Assembly: GCF_017313265.1 (NCBI RefSeq)
Contig: NZ_JAFLQZ010000003.1
Coordinates: 372,001-436,000, forward strand
Source: Hymenobacter telluris
GTDB lineage: Bacteria; Bacteroidota; Bacteroidia; Cytophagales; Hymenobacteraceae
Reading direction: 5' to 3'
Length of the DNA: 64,000 nt
Below, piece after piece: positions 33,983 through 42,621 of the stretch. The translations under genes were made by a program, and so were the position numbers. Below the pieces are notes generated by a model, which did not search any database, was not told where the DNA came from, and was given only the letters and a program-made list of their open reading frames with translations. How positions within the stretch are numbered: the stretch's first letter is position 1; the number at the start of each line of letters is the position of its first letter.

Positions 33983-36163
33983 CTACTTCACGGCAGCTAC
34001 ACTTTTGGGCTGAAAAGCGGGGTGGCCGGCTTGCCAGAGGGCAAAGGCGTACATGTTGGCGAAGTTGCGGAAGGTCACTTTCTTGTCTTCGGTGAAGTGG
34101 CCGTTGTCGTAGTTGACTTGCAGGAGCACGGGCTTGCCGGAAGTGCTGGCCGCTTGCAGGGCGGCGGCAAATTTGCCGGGCTGCCACACAATCACGCGCG
34201 GGTCGTTCATGCCGCCTACGCAGAGCACGGCAGGGTATTTAGTGCCGGGCTTGACGTGCTGAAAAGCGTCCATCTCATACAAGCCCATGCACTGCACCGA
34301 ATCCTTGACGGTGCCAAACTCGGGCGCATTCACGGGGCCGTTGGGCGAGTTTTCCATGCGCAGGGCGTTGGAGCAGCTTACGTTGCTGATGGCGGCGGCA
34401 AACAGGTCGGGCCGCTCGGTGATGGCGCGGCCAATCAGGATGCCGCCGGCACTGGTACCTTCGCCAATGAGGTGCTGGGGGCTGGTGTAGCGGTTCTTCA
34501 CCAGGTATTCGCCGCAGGATATAAAATCCTTCCAGGTGTTGGGTTTGGTGGTTTGGTAGCCAGCCCGGTACCAGGCCTGGCCTTTCTCGGAGCCACCGCG
34601 TGGGTGGGTTTCAGCCAGAATTACGCCTTGGTTGAGCAGGGCCAGCATGCGACGGCTGAAGTACGGCGTGGCCGACACACCGTAGGCCGCATAGCCGGTC
34701 ATGAAGCACACGGCGTTACCATCCTTTTTCAGGCCCTTCTTATACACCAACGACAACGGCACCATCACGCCGTCGTGGCCGGGCACTTCCAGCTCTTCTA
34801 CCACCAGGTCGTCGGTGCCGGGGTAGCGGGCTTGCATGTCGAAGGCGCTGACCACCATTTTACGGCTTTCGGGGGTGTAGTCGTACACGGTTTCGGGCCG
34901 GTTCCAGGTGGATACGTAGGTGAAGATGTCGTTGCTGGTGGTGGGGTTATAGGGCTCCAGGCCGGCGGTACCGGTGCCGGGCATGGGCACGTCGGCCCAT
35001 TGTTGGGTGCGGGGGTCGTACTGCCGCACTTTCTCGTTGATACCGTCGCTGAGCACCACAAACAGGTAGTCTTTGGTGGAGAGCAGGCGGGTGATGTTGC
35101 CGGGGCCTTCGGGCAGCAGCACGGTGGCCTTAGCGGTGTTGGGGCTGGCCGCGTCCGTCACCAGAATCTGGCCTTTGGGCGCGCCTTTCACGCTGTGCAG
35201 ATACAGTTTGCTGCCCAGCTTCGCAAAGTTGTACACGCTGTCGGTGGGCGCAGCCAGGCGCTTCCAAGCAATAGTGGGCTTGGCGAGGTCGGCGGGGCTC
35301 ATCAGCCAGGCATCCATGCGCCGGTCAACCGAAGAAAGCACCCCGTACACCTGCGTGTGGTCGTTGGCGAAGGCCATGATGGGGTACTGGTCGGGCCGGA
35401 TGCCCATGTTCGGGTTTTTCATTCTCGACCACAATTCCCGGTCGGCGGCGACGGGCGTGCCCAGGCGGTGCAGGCGGGCTTTGGTGTCGAGGTTGCCCTT
35501 GGGGTCTTTGGGGTCGGTGGAGTTGTTGGGGGTGTAGAGGAAGCCGCTCCCGTCGGGCAGCCAGTCGATTTCGCCGCCAAATACCGCCGGAATGCTTTCG
35601 GGCCGAAACGCGCGGGTGGCCACGGTCAGGATACGCAACGTGGACAGCTCGGCGCCGCCTTCCTGCAAGCCCAGGGCCACCTGCTGCCCATCGGGGCTGG
35701 GCGTGTAGCCGGTCATGGAGTAGGTTTTGGTTTTGTCGTAGGCGGTGGGGTCGAAGAGCAGCTTTTCGGGGCCGGTTTTGCCTTCGCGCACGTACAGCTT
35801 GCCCACGGTTTCGGAGGGCAGGGTTTTGCGGTAGAAGTAGCGGTTGCCGCGTTTTTTCACCAGGCCGTAGCGCACGGTCAGCAGCTTGTCGTAGGCCTCG
35901 AAGGTTTTAATCAGGCTGTCCCGGCCCGGCAGCTGGTCGAGGGTGCGCTTGGTGTAGTCGGCCTGGGTTTGAAACCAGGCTTTCACTTCAGGGTCGTTGG
36001 TATTTTCCAGCCAGCGGTAGTTGTCTACCACTTTCTTGCCGAAGTAGGTATCGGTGACGGGGCGCTGGGGCGTGGCCGGCAAACCGGGAGCTGTGGGTTG
36101 CGCCAGGGTGGCCGTACCGGTTAGCAGACTCAGGGCAAGACCGGGGAGAAAAGCTGGTTTCAT
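33983..36163 (-). CDS. Secreted prolyl oligopeptidase (S9A family)
   Basis: 726 aa from the ATG at 36163 (MKPAFLPGLAL); the frame is open 16 codons upstream. A signal peptide ends around ATLAQ. The N-terminal part matches prolyl-oligopeptidase propeller openings (PVTDTYFGKKVVDNYRWLENTNDPEVKAW). The C-terminal hydrolase domain has GEGTSAGGILIGRA with the catalytic Ser, VGGMNDPRV with Asp, and NYDNGHF with His. It would cut short peptides after proline, in the periplasm or outside. It lies downstream of the surface-protein genes in the same direction. An operator-like palindrome sits about 80 bases upstream. Confidence 0.93.
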   Translation of the reverse strand: MKPAFLPGLALSLLTGTATLAQPTAPGLPATPQRPVTDTYFGKKVVDNYRWLENTNDPEVKAWFQTQADYTKRTLDQLPGRDSLIKTFEAYDKLLTVRYGLVKKRGNRYFYRKTLPSETVGKLYVREGKTGPEKLLFDPTAYDKTKTYSMTGYTPSPDGQQVALGLQEGGAELSTLRILTVATRAFRPESIPAVFGGEIDWLPDGSGFLYTPNNSTDPKDPKGNLDTKARLHRLGTPVAADRELWSRMKNPNMGIRPDQYPIMAFANDHTQVYGVLSSVDRRMDAWLMSPADLAKPTIAWKRLAAPTDSVYNFAKLGSKLYLHSVKGAPKGQILVTDAASPNTAKATVLLPEGPGNITRLLSTKDYLFVVLSDGINEKVRQYDPRTQQWADVPMPGTGTAGLEPYNPTTSNDIFTYVSTWNRPETVYDYTPESRKMVVSAFDMQARYPGTDDLVVEELEVPGHDGVMVPLSLVYKKGLKKDGNAVCFMTGYAAYGVSATPYFSRRMLALLNQGVILAETHPRGGSEKGQAWYRAGYQTTKPNTWKDFISCGEYLVKNRYTSPQHLIGEGTSAGGILIGRAITERPDLFAAAISNVSCSNALRMENSPNGPVNAPEFGTVKDSVQCMGLYEMDAFQHVKPGTKYPAVLCVGGMNDPRVIVWQPGKFAAALQAASTSGKPVLLQVNYDNGHFTEDKKVTFRNFANMYAFALWQAGHPAFQPKSVAAVK

Positions 36164-36243
36164 AACAACTGCAAAAAGGGGATAGAACAAGGTTGGCGCA
36201 CTTGAAAGCACTACCTAAGCACGGAAAATCAGCACCCGCTCAC

Positions 36244-36263
36244 AATCACATAATCATGTGGTT
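36244..36263. promoter_or_regulatory. Operator-like palindrome, copy 1
   Basis: AATCACAT-AATC-ATGTGGTT, inside a longer hairpin (36238-36269). Nearly the same 20 bases occur at 46604-46623. It lies 81 bases upstream of the peptidase start codon and could also end transcription of the small gene above it. Confidence 0.5.
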
Positions 36264-36276
36264 GTGAGCAAGCAGC

Positions 36277-36453
36277 TCATCGACGCTCAGCCTGAGTGTA
36301 GGCGTATGCCGAAGGTGCCGCGCCCTGCGCCTGCAACGCAGCCGGAGCAGTTGCTTGGCGGTGGCTAGGCCGTAGGTTGGAACCTACCAGCACCAGCGTG
36401 GTTATCAGCAGCGCGCAGAACATGAATTTGAGAAGAAAGGCAGCAGTTTTCAT
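36277..36453 (-). CDS. Small single-pass membrane protein
   Basis: 58 aa from the ATG at 36453 (MKTAAFLLKFMFCALLITTLVLVGS). One hydrophobic helix or signal anchor is followed by a short polar, Gln/Ala-rich tail. The open frame upstream of this ATG (to 36537) is cysteine-rich and unlikely to be coding. No family was recognised. It lies between a T9SS protein gene and the peptidase gene on the same strand. Confidence 0.5.
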   Translation of the reverse strand: MKTAAFLLKFMFCALLITTLVLVGSNLRPSHRQATAPAALQAQGAAPSAYAYTQAERR

Positions 36454-36550
36454 GGTTTGAACGGGGTAGAGAGGCAGCACTACTTGGGGCGAAAAGAGCA
36501 CTTCGGCGGGTGCCTGGCAGGTACCGCACCGGCGCATTCACTGAAGCAAG

Positions 36551-38005
36551 CTATTCGCTCACCAGCAGCGGCAACGTGCCGGTAGTACCATTGGCAGCGT
36601 GGTAGCGCAGCCAGTAGGCCCCGGCGGGCAGGTCGGCGGAAAGCTTGTGCTGGGTTTGGCCAATGGGCCAGCTGAGGCGGTACACCACGCGGCCATCGGC
36701 GGCATAAAGCGTTAGTTGCAGGTCTTTGGGAAGCGGCCCGGTGATTTCCAGCGTGAGGGGAGCCTGGGCGGCTACGGGGTTCGGATACGCGGCCAAGCTG
36801 AACGGGGTGCCACTTGCCAGGCCCGCTACGGCGCGCACCGGCGAGAAGCTTTCGGTGCCGTCGTGGTCGAGCTGACGGAGGCGGTAGTAGCTCAGGCCGC
36901 GAAAGTCGTTGAGGTCCTGGAAGGTGTATTCAGTGGCGGCAGTGCTGGTGCCGCGGCCGGCCACAAAGCCCACGCGCCGGAAGGTGGTCTGGCCCTCATC
37001 CTGGCGCTGCACCTCGAAACCGGCGTTGTTCTTTTCGGAAGCCGTGGCCCAGCTCAGCAGTACCCGCGGCTGCCCGGCGGGGCGGGTGGCTTCAAAGCGC
37101 GTCAGCTCCACCGGCAGCGGGGCCTGGCGGTCGAGGACCACGTAGGGGCCGGCACTGGTAAGGCCGCTCACGGTGCGGCCGTAGGGCGGCGGACCACCTA
37201 CCGGCCCGAAGGCTTCTGCCAGCCCGTAGGCCGTACCGTTCCAGCGCCCCAGCGCCGATTGGGCCCGGTTGAAATTGCTCAGCTCGTCGGTGGCCTGCCA
37301 CTGCACCATGAGGGCGAACGGTACGGCATCGGGCGGGGTCAGTTCCCAATGCAGGCCCACGGCATCGGTGGTGAGTGGGGTGCCCGTGCTGCCGTTGCTC
37401 AGGAAGCCATTGGCCGTGCGCAACTCGTACAGCTCGGTACCGGCGGAGCGGGTGAGGGTGGCCGGGGCGTAGCTGGTGGTGCTGGCGCCCGTTGGAAACA
37501 GCCGGGGCGTGCTGCCTACCAACTGTTGCAACATGCCCGCGCCATCGGTGATGATGAAGCGGCCCGCGGCACCATCAACGCCGGTAATGCTGCCACCGGT
37601 GACGGACGTGAGCGTGTGTGCCCCAAGCCGGATGGCGCCGCCCGTAAGCGCCAACGCCCGTACCCGCAATGGCGCCGCCAGCGTGGCACCCTGCGGATTC
37701 AGAACTTCCAGGGCCGGTACCAGGCTGGTTATGTTCAGGGTTTGGGGGGCGCCGGTGCCGGTTAGTTTCAGTTGGCCCGCGGTACCGCTAAGCGTACCGG
37801 TGCTACTCAGGTTGCCGGTAAGCTGCACGGCGCCCTGGTTGCTGATGGTTCCGGCGTTGAGTACCGCGCCCAGCACACTTAGCGTGCCGCCGCTACCTAC
37901 GCTCAGGGTGCTGCCAGCTGGCACGGCAAGCTGCGCCGGCGCCGCCAGCGGCAGTAAGGCCATTAGGCTGGTCAAGGCCCGGCAGAAGTTGTTTGTAGTA
38001 TGCAT
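36551..38005 (-). CDS. T9SS-exported surface protein
   Basis: 484 aa. A signal peptide ends at APAQ. Then comes a low-complexity beta-helix-like region (GSTLSVGSGGTLSVLGAVLNAGTI), a middle beta domain, and LTRFEATRPAGQPRVLLSWATASEKNNAGFEVQR. That last segment is typical of Bacteroidota secreted proteins just before the sorting domain. The last ~80 residues (AAYPNPVAAQAPLTLEI ... GTLPLLVSE) are a type A T9SS sorting domain. The ligand is unknown. It follows the two repeat-rich surface genes by 32 bases and probably shares their transcript. Confidence 0.9.
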   Translation of the reverse strand: MHTTNNFCRALTSLMALLPLAAPAQLAVPAGSTLSVGSGGTLSVLGAVLNAGTISNQGAVQLTGNLSSTGTLSGTAGQLKLTGTGAPQTLNITSLVPALEVLNPQGATLAAPLRVRALALTGGAIRLGAHTLTSVTGGSITGVDGAAGRFIITDGAGMLQQLVGSTPRLFPTGASTTSYAPATLTRSAGTELYELRTANGFLSNGSTGTPLTTDAVGLHWELTPPDAVPFALMVQWQATDELSNFNRAQSALGRWNGTAYGLAEAFGPVGGPPPYGRTVSGLTSAGPYVVLDRQAPLPVELTRFEATRPAGQPRVLLSWATASEKNNAGFEVQRQDEGQTTFRRVGFVAGRGTSTAATEYTFQDLNDFRGLSYYRLRQLDHDGTESFSPVRAVAGLASGTPFSLAAYPNPVAAQAPLTLEITGPLPKDLQLTLYAADGRVVYRLSWPIGQTQHKLSADLPAGAYWLRYHAANGTTGTLPLLVSE

Positions 38006-38037
38006 CGGAATAAGCAGAAAAGAGCCAGTACAGCTTT

Positions 38038-39546
38038 TCAGGGCTGGTACACGACAAAGGAAAAGCCTTGCTCTTCCAGGTTATTACCCGCCGTCAGGTC
38101 GCTGATGTGCACGTCGATGCGGCCATTGGGGCCACCGTTGGCAGAGGCCGCGAAGGTCTGGTTGGGCTTGGATAAAGTGCCGAAACGGGGTGTTACCTGG
38201 CAGATGGCATTGGTGAAGTTGACTCCGCTCATACCGGTTAGGGTAATGGTGTAGGAGCCCAGCCCCGTCACGTTCTGGACCACCGTGAAATTGCCGGTGC
38301 CGCTGAGCACGGCGCCCGTGGGTCCTACCCGGCCGTAGGCCACGGGCAGCAGGTTGGCCGCGCCCGTGGCGGTACTGTTCACTTCGGCGGGCCGGGTGCC
38401 GGCGCTCAGCAGCAAAACCGGGCCCGTACCGCTCTGCCCGATTTCCAGCACCGCGGCCGAGCTGCTGGCGTTGTTCTGCCCGAAATAGCCCGCCCGACCG
38501 GTACCAGTAGTCAGCCCATATATGGCGGTGGCCGGGCCACCCGCTTGCGCCGCTACCGCAATGCCGTTGCTCCCCGCTGCCGTACCGAACACGCCGTAGC
38601 CACTGCTGCCCGCCGCCTCGCCGCGCACCCCGTAGCCATTGGAGCCGGTGGCCCGGCCGCGCACCCCTGAGCCGCCGGTTGTTTGGCCCAGTACGCCGCT
38701 GCCCGTGCTGGCGCCGCTTTGGTCGAGGCCCCGCACGCCGGCCGCGTTGCCGCTGGCGCCGCTGGTTATCACGCCTTCCACCCCACTACCATCGGGGGCG
38801 GCAGCCTGCTTCACCCCCCGGATGGCGGCTTGGCCGGAGGTAGAGGTATTTACGGCGCGCAAGGCCGGCCGCTCCCTCACCGAGCTGGCGTACAGGGCCG
38901 TGGAGTCGTTGTCAGCATGGTTGTTGGTGAATTCGGCTACCCGGCCCGTTTGGCCAGGGATGCCAAGCAGTGGCACCGCGGCGGCTTTTTGGGCCTGCAT
39001 GGCCACGCCCGTTGCCGAGCTACCACTCACGCCTACCCCCGCGCCGCTGCTGCTACCCCGCACCCCGGTACCAACAACCGAGGCCCCCGCTACGCCCGTC
39101 CCGCTGCTCGTACTGGTACCACTCACGGCCGCACTAAGCGTTGCGGTGGCTACAATAGCTGCCCCAATACCCGTATTACTTACTCCAAACGCATTGCCAA
39201 CACCCGAGTAAGTGCCCGAATACGGCAGCGTCAGGCCGCCACTATTGGGGGTAGGGTCCAGAAACACCCACTGCGCGGGCGCGCCGGCGTAGTACCAGAA
39301 GCCCGATTGCAGCCCACCCGAAGGTGTGCCGTCGGTTTGGTACACCATCAGGCCCTGGGGCGGATTGGCAATACCGGTACGCTGCCCGGCCGTCAGGCGC
39401 GGTATCAGCAGGCCTTTGTCGGCAGCCTGAATGTCGAGGGCAGCTTTGCTGTCAGGCGTGGTAGTGCCCACGCCTACCTGCGCGCGCAAGGCCGTGGAGG
39501 CAAGCAACAGCAGGAATAAGAGCAAGAATTGTAGCAGCGTTTTCAT
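38038..39546 (-). CDS. Repeat-rich surface protein, paralogue 1
   Basis: 502 aa from the ATG at 39546 (MKTLLQFLLLFLLLLAS). Signal peptide to LRAQ, then VGVGTTTPDSKAALDIQAADKGLLIPRL, the usual opening of Bacteroidota fibre-like proteins. The middle (about residues 110-330) is Gly/Ser/Ala/Val-rich with short repeats such as GVRG...GSxGYGV, resembling tail-fibre or trimeric-adhesin stalks. It ends GFSFVVYQP, nearly as in the paralogue at 40183-42369. No T9SS sorting domain is seen. A cell-surface filament role is inferred. Confidence 0.85.
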   Translation of the reverse strand: MKTLLQFLLLFLLLLASTALRAQVGVGTTTPDSKAALDIQAADKGLLIPRLTAGQRTGIANPPQGLMVYQTDGTPSGGLQSGFWYYAGAPAQWVFLDPTPNSGGLTLPYSGTYSGVGNAFGVSNTGIGAAIVATATLSAAVSGTSTSSGTGVAGASVVGTGVRGSSSGAGVGVSGSSATGVAMQAQKAAAVPLLGIPGQTGRVAEFTNNHADNDSTALYASSVRERPALRAVNTSTSGQAAIRGVKQAAAPDGSGVEGVITSGASGNAAGVRGLDQSGASTGSGVLGQTTGGSGVRGRATGSNGYGVRGEAAGSSGYGVFGTAAGSNGIAVAAQAGGPATAIYGLTTGTGRAGYFGQNNASSSAAVLEIGQSGTGPVLLLSAGTRPAEVNSTATGAANLLPVAYGRVGPTGAVLSGTGNFTVVQNVTGLGSYTITLTGMSGVNFTNAICQVTPRFGTLSKPNQTFAASANGGPNGRIDVHISDLTAGNNLEEQGFSFVVYQP

Positions 39547-39606
39547 AGCGAGAATGGGCCGGAGAAGTGCTCTGAGCAAGACAACCAGGTGGTTCAAAAA
39601 GCCGGG

Positions 39607-40143
39607 CTACCGGAACTTGGTGAAGCTGAAGCTGCCGTTGGTGACGGCCTGGGTGCCGGTGGCGCTGGTGTTGGGCACCGCCCCCGCCGTGAAGCTGAAC
39701 GTGCCACTGATTTTCTGCCCCGCTTTGTCGTACTGCGTTACCGTGATGGTGCCGTTGCTGGCGCTGGGGCCATACAGCGTGTTGTGGGTGGTGCCGGTGG
39801 TGCCAGTGCTGAGCGTAATGGCCGCCGAGGGCAGATTATCCAGCGCCGAGCCTTTGCGCAGGTCGTAGGCGCTGGCACCCTTGGTATCAATGCCCTGCAA
39901 GCTCAACGACACGGCATTCTTCTGGTCGGTAGACGAGCCGGTAATAATCAGCTTGCTGTTGCCATCCACAATGGCGCTGGAAAACGTGGTGCTGGTGTAG
40001 GTCTGGCCGTTGTGCGTCCAGGTAACGGTACCGTCGCCGGCGGCGGTGGCCTCATCGTCTTTGTCGTCGCCGCAGGCAGCAAGCAGCACCATACCGCACA
40101 GCAGCGGCGCAAGGGGGCGCGTGAGAAACCGGAAGTTTTTCAT
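39607..40143 (-). CDS. Lipoprotein, DUF6252-like
   Basis: 178 aa. Lipoprotein signal MKNFRFLTRPLAPLLCGMVLLAAC with lipobox LAAC, followed by an acidic linker (GDDKDDEATA). The mature part is a beta-rich domain (VTWTHNGQTYTSTTFSSAIV ... SFSFTKFR) resembling DUF6252 proteins. It sits between the two repeat-rich paralogues, 60 bases before one and 39 bases after the other. It may anchor or assist these surface proteins (inference). Confidence 0.78.
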   Translation of the reverse strand: MKNFRFLTRPLAPLLCGMVLLAACGDDKDDEATAAGDGTVTWTHNGQTYTSTTFSSAIVDGNSKLIITGSSTDQKNAVSLSLQGIDTKGASAYDLRKGSALDNLPSAAITLSTGTTGTTHNTLYGPSASNGTITVTQYDKAGQKISGTFSFTAGAVPNTSATGTQAVTNGSFSFTKFR

Positions 40144-40182
40144 AGTAAGCAGATAATTGGAGTGAAGAATTGCGAGGAAAAC

Positions 40183-42369
40183 CTAGGGCTGGTACACCAC
40201 GAACTGGAAGTCGCCGGCCGCGCCGGCATTGGTGGCAGCATTGCTGATGTTGACGATGATGTGCCCGCTGCTGGCCCCGTGCGCCACTGCTATACGGCCC
40301 GTGGTAATGCAGGTCACGATAACCGTAGCATTGCCCAGGTTGCGGCCGGCCAGCGCCCCCAGAAACTGAATGTCTACTTCGCCGGAAATCGTGTTGGCCG
40401 TAATTATGGCTTGCGGGTAGGTGCTGGACGTGTTGCCCACCACCCGGCCGTAGGCAATGGGCAGCAGGTTGGCATCACCGGTGGCGGGCTTCTGCACTTC
40501 GCCGTTGCCCGTAATGCTTAGCAGCTCAGTGCCGTCGCCGTTTTTGCCGCCGGCGTAGAACACGTGGCTGCCAGACGAAGAGCTGACGTGGTAGTTGAGT
40601 TGCCCGGTGCTCACGCCAAAGCCATAGTGGGCGGAGGTGCTGCCGTTGTCGAAGAGCGTAATTTTGGGCTCCGCAAGGCTGGGCGTCAGACTCAGGCGCG
40701 AGTTGGGCGTAGCCGTCCCGATACCCACCCGCACTTGCGTGGTGCTGGTACTGCCGCCCAGCGCCAGCGCGTTGCTGGCCCCTACGGTGGCCCCGGCCCC
40801 AATGGCCGCGGCGTAACTCAGGCCAGCACTGTTTACGTCGGCATCATAGCCGAGCAGGGTGTTGCGGCTGCCGGTGGTTAGGGTGGAAGCGGCATTGTAG
40901 CCCAGCGCGGTGTTGTAAGACCCCGTACTGACGCTGGTACCCGCCAGGTTGCCCACCAGGCTGTTGTTGTCGCCGGAGCTGAGGCGCAGGCCGGCCCGGT
41001 AGCCACTGGCGTAGTTTTCGTTGCCGGTGGTGTTGGCGAGGCCGGCCTGGTAGCCTACAAACTGGTTGCCCAGGCCCGTAGTGTTGTTCAACCCCGCCTG
41101 ATAGCCAATGGCCACTGTGCCATCGGCCGTGTTTTTTTGGCCGGCTTGGCTGCCCACCAGCGTCACCTGGTCAGCCAGTAGGATAACGGAAGAACTCACG
41201 TCGCCGGAGCCGGCCGCGTTGCCCAGGGTCACGTTGTCGGTGCCTCGCAGGTGGTAGCCGGCATTGAAGCCCAGGTAGGTGTTGCGGTTACCGGTGGTGT
41301 TGTCGTGGCCGCTGCCCGCCCCCAGGAAAGCGTTGTTGTCGCCGGAGGTATTGGAGGTACCGCTGTTAGTTCCTGCAAACACGTTGTCGTCGCCGGAGGT
41401 GTTGGCATAGCCGGTGCTTCTACCGCTGAACACGTTGCGGCTGCCGGTGGTATTGCTGCGGCCCGACTCATGCCCGCTGAAGCTGTTTTCCCGGCCGGTG
41501 GTGTTGGCCATGCCAGCCGTGTAGCCCACAAAGTGGTTTTTGTCGCCGGTGGTGGTGCTCTGGCCGGCGCGGTACCCCTCGAAGTGGTTGCCCGATGCCG
41601 TAGTGCTAGCCAACCCCGCCTGATACCCCACAAAGTGGTTGTAGTTGCCGGTGGTATTGGCATAGCCGGCCCGCATTCCGCTGAAGTAGTTGTCGGTGCC
41701 GTTGGTGGTGCTGTAGCCCGCCTGAAAACCCGTAAACTGATTGAACGAGCTGGTTGAGTTGAATCCCGCCTGGTACCCTACAAACTGATTGTTGATGTCG
41801 GCCGTTGCCAGTGCATTACCGGCCTGGTAGCCCATTAGCACGTTGTTATCGGGATAAGTAGGTGAGCCGATAGGGGCTCCGCCCAGCCACCACGCGCCGT
41901 TTAGGCCCAGCCGGGCCTTCTCCGTGCCCTGAGTGCGCAACACCAGTGGTTGCCGGTCGGTGGTGCCGAGGTAGTTGACAGTTGGGTCGGTGGCGGCATT
42001 GCCGGTGAGGTTCCAGTTTGCCCCCGCCGGAGTTGTGCCCGTGTTGAGCCGGGTCCAGGCGGGAGCGGCAGCAGTACCAGCGTTGTAGTAGAACCCTACG
42101 CCGCCGCTCAAGGCTGCGTTGGTGTTGAATACCAGCACACTCGGGGCCGGACTGGGCACGGCCGCGGCATCAGTGAGCGAGGCCAGATTCACCTGCGGAA
42201 ACAGCACGCCTTTGTTGGTGGCACTCACGTGCAGCGCGGCGGAGGCATCGGGCGTGGTAGTGCCCACGCCTACCTGCGCCTGCACGGCCAACGGGTTCAG
42301 GCCAACGAGCAGCAGCAAGGCAGCCAGTTTTCGCAGAGATTTTAGATGGGAAAGCAGGAGGTGGAACAT
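40183..42369 (-). CDS. Repeat-rich surface protein, paralogue 2, with 17-residue repeats
   Basis: 728 aa. Signal region to AVQAQ, then VGVGTTTPDASAALHVSATNKGVLFPQV, as in paralogue 1. From about residue 190 there are some sixteen 17-residue repeats with consensus NxFxGxxAGxxNTTGxx (for example NHFVGYTAGMANTTGRE). They recall the beta-roll head repeats of YadA-like trimeric adhesins. A globular C-terminal part ends DFQFVVYQP. It has no sorting domain and no endosialidase chaperone domain. It is the first gene of the minus-strand surface block. Confidence 0.88.
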   Translation of the reverse strand: MFHLLLSHLKSLRKLAALLLLVGLNPLAVQAQVGVGTTTPDASAALHVSATNKGVLFPQVNLASLTDAAAVPSPAPSVLVFNTNAALSGGVGFYYNAGTAAAPAWTRLNTGTTPAGANWNLTGNAATDPTVNYLGTTDRQPLVLRTQGTEKARLGLNGAWWLGGAPIGSPTYPDNNVLMGYQAGNALATADINNQFVGYQAGFNSTSSFNQFTGFQAGYSTTNGTDNYFSGMRAGYANTTGNYNHFVGYQAGLASTTASGNHFEGYRAGQSTTTGDKNHFVGYTAGMANTTGRENSFSGHESGRSNTTGSRNVFSGRSTGYANTSGDDNVFAGTNSGTSNTSGDNNAFLGAGSGHDNTTGNRNTYLGFNAGYHLRGTDNVTLGNAAGSGDVSSSVILLADQVTLVGSQAGQKNTADGTVAIGYQAGLNNTTGLGNQFVGYQAGLANTTGNENYASGYRAGLRLSSGDNNSLVGNLAGTSVSTGSYNTALGYNAASTLTTGSRNTLLGYDADVNSAGLSYAAAIGAGATVGASNALALGGSTSTTQVRVGIGTATPNSRLSLTPSLAEPKITLFDNGSTSAHYGFGVSTGQLNYHVSSSSGSHVFYAGGKNGDGTELLSITGNGEVQKPATGDANLLPIAYGRVVGNTSSTYPQAIITANTISGEVDIQFLGALAGRNLGNATVIVTCITTGRIAVAHGASSGHIIVNISNAATNAGAAGDFQFVVYQP

Positions 42370-42518
42370 GGCGTTGGAAAGGCAGTACTACTTCGGCAAT
42401 TGGATATATAGCCAAAGCTGCTTCTTTCACGCCAACCACTCCCCGTACCCAGGGTGAACAACAGAAAAAATTGGTAAACGACAATTCCAGCGCGTGAACT
42501 GCCACCAGAATGGTGTAG

Positions 42519-42601
42519 AGACGCGGCACTTGGCGGCTCCGATACCCGGTGAAATACCTAGCGCGGTATCGTTCAGCCCCGAGCCGCCAAGTGCCGCGTC
42601 T
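42519..42601. repeat. Nested palindrome after the histidine kinase gene
   Basis: AGACGCGGCACTTGGCGGCTC (42519-42539) pairs perfectly with 42581-42601. An inner stem CGATACC / GGTATCG lies between. It separates the kinase stop codon (42622) from the surface-protein genes. Confidence 0.8.
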
Positions 42602-42621
42602 CCGCATTGTTCGGTAGTTTA

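Noticed and set aside
33726..34187. 153-aa minus-strand open frame
   Set aside because: It runs across the 5' part of tmRNA and the end of the peptidase gene and has no protein-like composition.
33980..36124. 714-aa plus-strand open frame
   Set aside because: It is the antisense of the prolyl oligopeptidase gene with Gly/His/Val-rich composition, a typical high-GC shadow.
36244..36263. CRP/FNR-type binding site
   Set aside because: The half-sites are in the order TCACA...TGTGA, the reverse of the CRP order TGTGA...TCACA.
40183..41830. Regular ~51-bp repeats resembling a CRISPR array
   Set aside because: The repeats are in frame, degenerate at nucleotide level and encode a 17-residue protein repeat; there are no unique spacers.
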